A stretch of 64,000 nt of DNA, from assembly GCF_000165425.1 (NCBI RefSeq), contig NW_001799122.1, forward strand, positions 381,454 through 445,453, in the 5' to 3' direction. Below the pieces are notes generated by a model. It ran no database searches. It was not told the DNA's origin and worked only from the letters and a program-made list of their open reading frames with translations. The stretch comes from Paramecium tetraurelia. Taxonomy: Eukaryota; Ciliophora; Oligohymenophorea; Peniculida; Parameciidae. A program made the position numbers and the translations under genes. Below, piece after piece: positions 59,114 to 64,000 of the stretch (positions are counted from its first letter, which is position 1; every line of letters starts with the position of its first letter).

Positions 59114-62100
59114 ATGATCTATGAAGGCAAATAATCCATCTTCAGCCATCAAGATTAGTATGCTTTGATCAGACTAGTGAATTCAGAAGATGATGCAACC
59201 ACTAAGAAACACGAGGAAGGCAAGATAACCTTCACATTAAAATTGGCCAAATACTTATCAACCTCAGGAATAGGCGATTATTTGGATAGCATAAATGTTG
59301 TTCTGAGCTTCCTCTTACCAGTACTCCATCTGATAGACTGCTCCTCATGGGAACAGGGTGGAACTTTTGATGTCGGAGAAGCCTAGCCGTATATAACTGT
59401 AAATTCAAATGAATATACGTTCTTAGATTCCGGAATTGATCTGTTACATCTATTTCCTTCTTGATTTTGCCATTAACTTCTACCTTTCAGAAAATAAATT
59501 GTTCTTCACTTTCCAAACCACATCGTTAGTCGAATATGTTTCAATATTCCCATCCTTACTTGCGAGATTGAACATAATCACTGGTTACAAGTACATTTAC
59601 TTGTTGAGAGTTCTGCGATTTTTATTGTGCTACAAGTTGGATAAGGTGTTACAGCGTTAATCTATGGAAGGTAGTAAATAGATTTGATTTAGAGTGTTTA
59701 GGCTAGCTTATAAACCAATAGTAACAGTGATGGCAATCATAATCATCAATTCTTCAATACTATATGTCGTAGAGTAGGATTATTCAATTGTTGAGTACAT
59801 CTATTTTATGGTGGTTACCATTTCCACCGTCGGTTTCGGTGATGTGTATCCGACAACAATTTATGGAAGATTTTCAATTATTGTTGCAATACTCATTATG
59901 TTCTTGGTGTTGCCAACATAAGTAGAAATGCTTACACGAGTTTACAGTTTGCGAAGTCAGTTCGCTAGAAACAAATACATTTCAAAAAAAGAATAAGAGC
60001 ACATCTTGTTGCTGGGATCCTCGTAGGTAGAAGGATTCAAGACCTTTTTGAATGAGCTCTATCACAGTGATCATGGTTTGAATGATACCAACACTGTCAT
60101 CCTGCAACCTTCAGCTCCAACCGAAGAAATGACTCTTTAACTTAAACAACCTGCTTTGTCCGAGAAAGTGATCTATTTGGAAGGACATCCACTATAAAAT
60201 AAAGACTTGGAAAGGTGCAGTTCCAAAGATTGTAATTGTGTGATAGTTTTGGCTAATAAGACAAGTCGCACTCCCAAAAGGGATGATTATCGCAACATCA
60301 TTCATGCATTTGCTGTCAAATAGTTTGCAAAAAAATAAAAATCCAGAAAGGGAGCTCGAGTTTGTTTGTAGGTCTTGCAACCATCAAGCAAAGATTTGTA
60401 TTTTAATTCTTTAGGTGGCCATGAGACAGACTAAGTCATTTGTGTAGACGAACTTAAACTCTATCTTTTGGGAAAGACTTGTCTATGTCCTGGGATCAAC
60501 ACTTTGATTTCTTTTTTAATCCAGTCATCAAAGCCTTCTTATGATACTACCAAGTATGACAAGAACAAAGGGGAATGGATTGATGATTACTTATGTGGAA
60601 TGCAAAATGAAATTTATAGAGTTCCTTTGGAGTCTGAAGCATTTGTGGGCCTCACTTTTAGTTAAGTAAAAATCATACTCATCTTAGATTTCGTAAGCTA
60701 TTTACAAAGAATTGAATATCATCTTGTTTGCCTTGGAAGTTGAGTTAGAATCAGGAACAAGTGTATTTGTGAATCCAGCAGATTATCTATTTGAAGATTA
60801 CTTACATTATGGCTATGTTATAGCCACAGAGATGCCAAATATCGAGAAGATCCAACAGACCAAATTCCCTGAATACATTTAAAAGAACTATTGCTTTCCA
60901 AATGTGCAAAGATAAGCTAATAATAAAAATGCTCTTCAGTAGGAGGCAGAATACTTAAAAGAGATATTGAGTGAAGGCATTAAAGATGATAGTTAGAAAC
61001 ATACATCCTATTATTAAGTCAAGCCACAGACTATTACAACTGGACTTCCAAAGGTAGGGGATTAAGACAAATTCGAGAATCACTTTATTGTTTGCGGGGT
61101 TGTTTCAGATATGAAATATTTGATGATGCCTTTGAGGGCGAGATCACTCAAAAATATACAACCTATAGTTATTTTAAATTAAGATTTGATACCAACAGAA
61201 ATCCAATTACAAATTAATAAATTCCCTAAGGTGTATTTTTAATAAGGATCTCCTTTGAATACAGAAGATCTCAAAAAAGCTTGTATTTAAAAAGCATCAG
61301 CTCTTGTGATTTTGTAAAAATCAGCTGATTAAGAGGAGGGAATTTCAAATATAGTTGATGCTGACACAATATTTATTTATAAAACTGTGAAACTTTTAAA
61401 TTCGAATATCAATATAATCACTGAACTAGCTTCAATTTCGACAATATCATTTTTGTAGATCTCAAGAAATAATTACGTTTAAAAATATGATTGGTCTGTA
61501 AGTGAACCATTCGCTTCAGGGGAAATTTACATTTCTACAATGCTTGATACTCTAATTTGTTAGGCCTATTATAATCCATTTATTACCAGCATTTTCGATT
61601 AGATGATTTTAGGAAGTGCCTCCATGAATAAGAAAGTATATTAATAATTCATATTTCTTAGAATAAAAAACTCTATCAAGCATGCAAATTATAGCAGAGC
61701 AATCTCTTTTTGATAAATATCCCACCTAAATATTTAGAGAAAACCTTTGGTGAACTCTTTGAGATCCTTCTCACAGAACAAAAAATGATTCCTATAGGAC
61801 TTTACAGAGGAGAGAAAGTTAAAAACAACAATAAACCTTATGTATTTCTTAAACCCCCCATGGACGTTGTGCTCTAAAGCAAGGATAGGGTATATGTTTT
61901 AAGTGCAAAACAACCGAAAGAGCTTGAAACTATTATTGATAATGAACCTATTTAAAGATAGGAGAATGCAGCCTAATATTTTAACATTAAATCTAAATTG
62001 TAAGGAGAAGAAGGTAGAGTGGACATTGAGTTTTCGAGAGAATTAATGAAATTTAATGATAAAATGAAAAATTTTAATAACGAATTGATAAAAATTAATT

Positions 62101-62210
62101 AAAACGTCTTTAATCAAGGCTTAATACATGCTGGTAAACATGATTCATAATATTCTTAGAATTCATTTCGACAGTTAGGTCAACATTAAAAGGAGAATTA
62201 GCCAATCTGA
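59114..62210 (+). CDS. BK/SLO-like Ca2+-regulated K+ channel with two RCK domains
   Basis: 998 aa with introns of 28, 24, 22 and 26 nt. Several hydrophobic segments form the membrane part, including a voltage-sensor-like YIYLLRVLRFLLCYK, and lead to the pore: EYIYFMVVTISTVGFGDVYP, with selectivity filter TVGFGD. A gating-ring RCK1 follows (HILLLGSSQVEGFKTFLNEL ... VIYLEGHPLQNKDLERC), then RCK2 (NHFIVCGVVSDMKYLMMPLR ... KVYFQQGSPLNTEDL), as in BK channels. The classical Asp-rich calcium bowl was not seen, so Ca2+ sensing is inferred from the family. It probably carries Ca-dependent K+ current of the swimming response. Confidence 0.92.
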
Positions 62211-62288
62211 ACCAAGCAGTATGATATGTTAAGTTATTTTTAATGACTAATATATATATATATATGTATCTATAAAGTAAAGCATTTA

Positions 62289-63850
62289 TCATTTTTATAC
62301 ACTGGTTAATATTGAATAGATGGCATTAATATGACAAAATGTTTGCTTTTACAAGCTTTTTATGATGAATTCCCTTTAATAACCAAATTATTCAATTTGT
62401 GAAATCACTCTTAAATCTAAATTCGTACTGTTTGGTTGTTGTTTTTATTATTTAATATTTATCTCTTTCAGCCATTGATGATTCATAATTTCAGTTAACG
62501 TTATTCTTAGTTTTGGATTAACATTCAACATCTATTTAATTAAATCTATCATTTAAAATAAATTAGTTACCAACTGAATCGTTTGATAAATTTTGTTTCT
62601 TCATCTCAATGAAATTTAATTGCCCATTTTAAATGTTATGATTCAATTCATTCATATTGTTTCCTTTGAAAGGCACCTTACCAACTAACAAAATGTAGAG
62701 AAGAACTCCAGCACTCCAAATATCACTAGCAAATCCCTCATATCCAATTTTACTGAATATTATTTCAGGTGCTAAATAGGCTGGTGTCCCACATTGTTCT
62801 AATATTTTCTGCCCCTTTATAATCTGTCTACTAACTCCAAAGTCACATATCTTGATCAAATCTCCTTAAAGTAAGATATTGTCCAATTTGATATCTCTGT
62901 GTAAGATATTATGACTTTGGAGAGTTTAAAGAGCCAATGTCAATTAAGCAAAGATATTTTTGGCTTAGATTTCTGGGATGGGTTTCTCTTTGGTCCATTT
63001 CATCAAATCCCCACCTTCTACATACTCCATTATGATGTAGATTTGTTTTTTTGTTTCAAATACTTCATATAATTATGCAAACTATTTGTATTGGGATAAA
63101 ATTTTCATAATTGTTATTTCCTAAAATAAAATCGCATTTTTACTAACAACAATCTTTTTTTAGCACTTTCACTCTTCAAAGTTGATTTTTCAATTATTTT
63201 CATGGCTACTTTGGCACCTGTCAAAATCTGTATTCCTAAACACACTTTAGCAAAGGCTCCTTTGCCTATCACATAGCAGAGCTACCTTACTAAGGTTAGA
63301 GATTCGGTACCTTATAAAAATCAGGCGTTGAGGGAGGAATTCGCTTCTTAGTCTTTATCGTATGAGCGATTCTATTTGCCAATATTACTCTCTCTTTCAT
63401 CACTTCTTCATTTGTTGGAAAGTGTATTTCAGGTAATTGCAGAAAAAAATCCTAACAATCAAGCAATTCAGTTTCCATTCTCCCAAAATCTGGAAGCATT
63501 TTCGGAAACGACTCTTCTTTGCTTATTTAGCTACTTGATCTAGATTTTTAAGTAGTCTATTAACTGCGTGATGTCGCATTATTCCCGAGATCAATTTTTA
63601 TCTTTCCTAATTTAGATACCTATTTTGTATTTGACATTGATGTCGTTTCAGAATTCTTTACTGGCACAGGCAACCTAATAAAGTTATTCTAATTATACTA
63701 CTTAATGGCTGGGCATTGTTTGCTTACAGATCTAGACCTATCTGTTGAATTCTTGGATACTTGGTTTGAAATACTTCTAGAGCGTGTATTAGTAGATTAT
63801 GTGTTAAAATTGATGCATTTAACAGAGATATGTTTTTTCAGTTGATTCAT
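62289..63850 (-). CDS. CAMK/AMPK-related protein kinase (CAMKL) with UBA-like tail
   Basis: 494 aa, introns of 29, 23 and 25 nt. A Ser-rich N-terminal region of about 170 residues precedes the domain: GKGAFAKVCLG, AKVAMKIIE, HRDIKLDNILL, KICDFGVSRQ, CGTPAYLAPE, SDIWSAGVLLYILLVGKVPF and NPKLRITLTEIMNHQWL. The catalytic residues are intact (HRD, DFG, APE). The final 60 residues (SQIEQFGYQREFIIKSLQ ... AIYSILTSVQK) resemble the UBA/autoinhibitory segment of MARK/AMPK kinases. CGTPAYLAPE and the domain order fit CAMKL. It is convergent with the channel gene, 78 bp apart. Confidence 0.9.
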
Positions 63851-64000
63851 TTTTTATAACAGATAAATTTTAATTATTCTCAAAATAACAATAAATCAAG
63901 CCCAAATACTACGCAAATCAAGAATCCATTCAATCCTTTAGTCTTAGACCAACCACAAAGATTATAACACTCCATTAAATCTTATAATTCAAAGGTCACG
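63830..64000 (+). CDS. possible start of a + gene, cut by window edge
   Basis: A frame opens at ATG 63830 and stays open for 57 codons to the window end, reading MFFQLIHFLQQINFNYSQ and then SSPNTTQIKNPFNPLVLD. The second part looks coding. The ATG overlaps the first codons of the divergent kinase gene, so the true start probably lies elsewhere, with an intron in between. Function unknown. Confidence 0.35.

Noticed and set aside
1-64000. CRISPR arrays, rRNA, telomeric repeats, virus-like elements
   Set aside because: No direct-repeat arrays, rRNA core motifs, telomere-type G-rich repeats, reverse transcriptase, integrase or capsid-like frames were recognised on reading both strands.

Overview
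The window is macronuclear DNA of a ciliate, almost certainly a Paramecium. TAA and TAG are read as glutamine and only TGA ends genes. Introns are about 18-32 nt, start with GT (mostly GTA) and end with AG. The DNA is very AT-rich, genes are dense on both strands, and many tandem neighbours are only 15-45 bp apart. Standard-code ORF calls are therefore fragments; the models here were rebuilt by reading TAA/TAG as Q and removing short introns. For most models the exon length divides exactly into codons.

Layout. 1-8.5 kb: end of a coiled-coil gene (-), a DHHC palmitoyltransferase (-), a Cys-rich membrane protein (+), the cap-binding subunit CBP80 (-) and a hypothetical gene (-). 8.9-20.7 kb: a 945-aa coiled-coil protein (+), a zf-4CXXC_R1 zinc-finger gene broken by a 150-N assembly gap (-), a hypothetical gene (-), a frame-damaged LRR gene (+), a membrane RING-CH ligase (+) and a GSK3/CMGC kinase (-). 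20.7-30 kb: an MGRN1-like RING ligase (+), a large secreted protein with two lectin-like repeats (-), a small gene (-) and presequence protease (-). 30.7-44.2 kb: a run of + genes: a two-TM ciliate family protein, an FHA-PP2C phosphatase, an intronless 1809-aa protein, a 158-aa protein, an 88-aa twin-cysteine CHCH protein, a 1.7 kb gene-poor gap and a small coiled-coil protein. 44.9-54.1 kb: a TLDc protein (-), a Ser/Thr kinase (-), an ATG8-like gene (+), a KIAA1143/DUF4604 homologue (-), enkurin (-), a MORN-repeat protein (+) and a CENP-B-type HTH protein (+). 54.4-64 kb: two tandem Kelch genes (-), proteasome subunit Rpn5 (-), a BK/SLO-like K+ channel (+), a CAMK-like kinase (-) and the start of a possible + gene at the right edge.

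Most genes are housekeeping, ciliary or signalling genes, and nothing resembles a bacterial-style defence or mobile cluster. No rRNA, CRISPR, virus-like element or intact transposon was seen; tRNA genes were not searched systematically. The more unusual items are the divergent ATG8, the CENP-B-domain protein without a transposase domain, the CDCA7-like zinc finger, the 1809-aa orphan, two pairs of ORFs separated by one in-frame TGA, and the damaged LRR gene.
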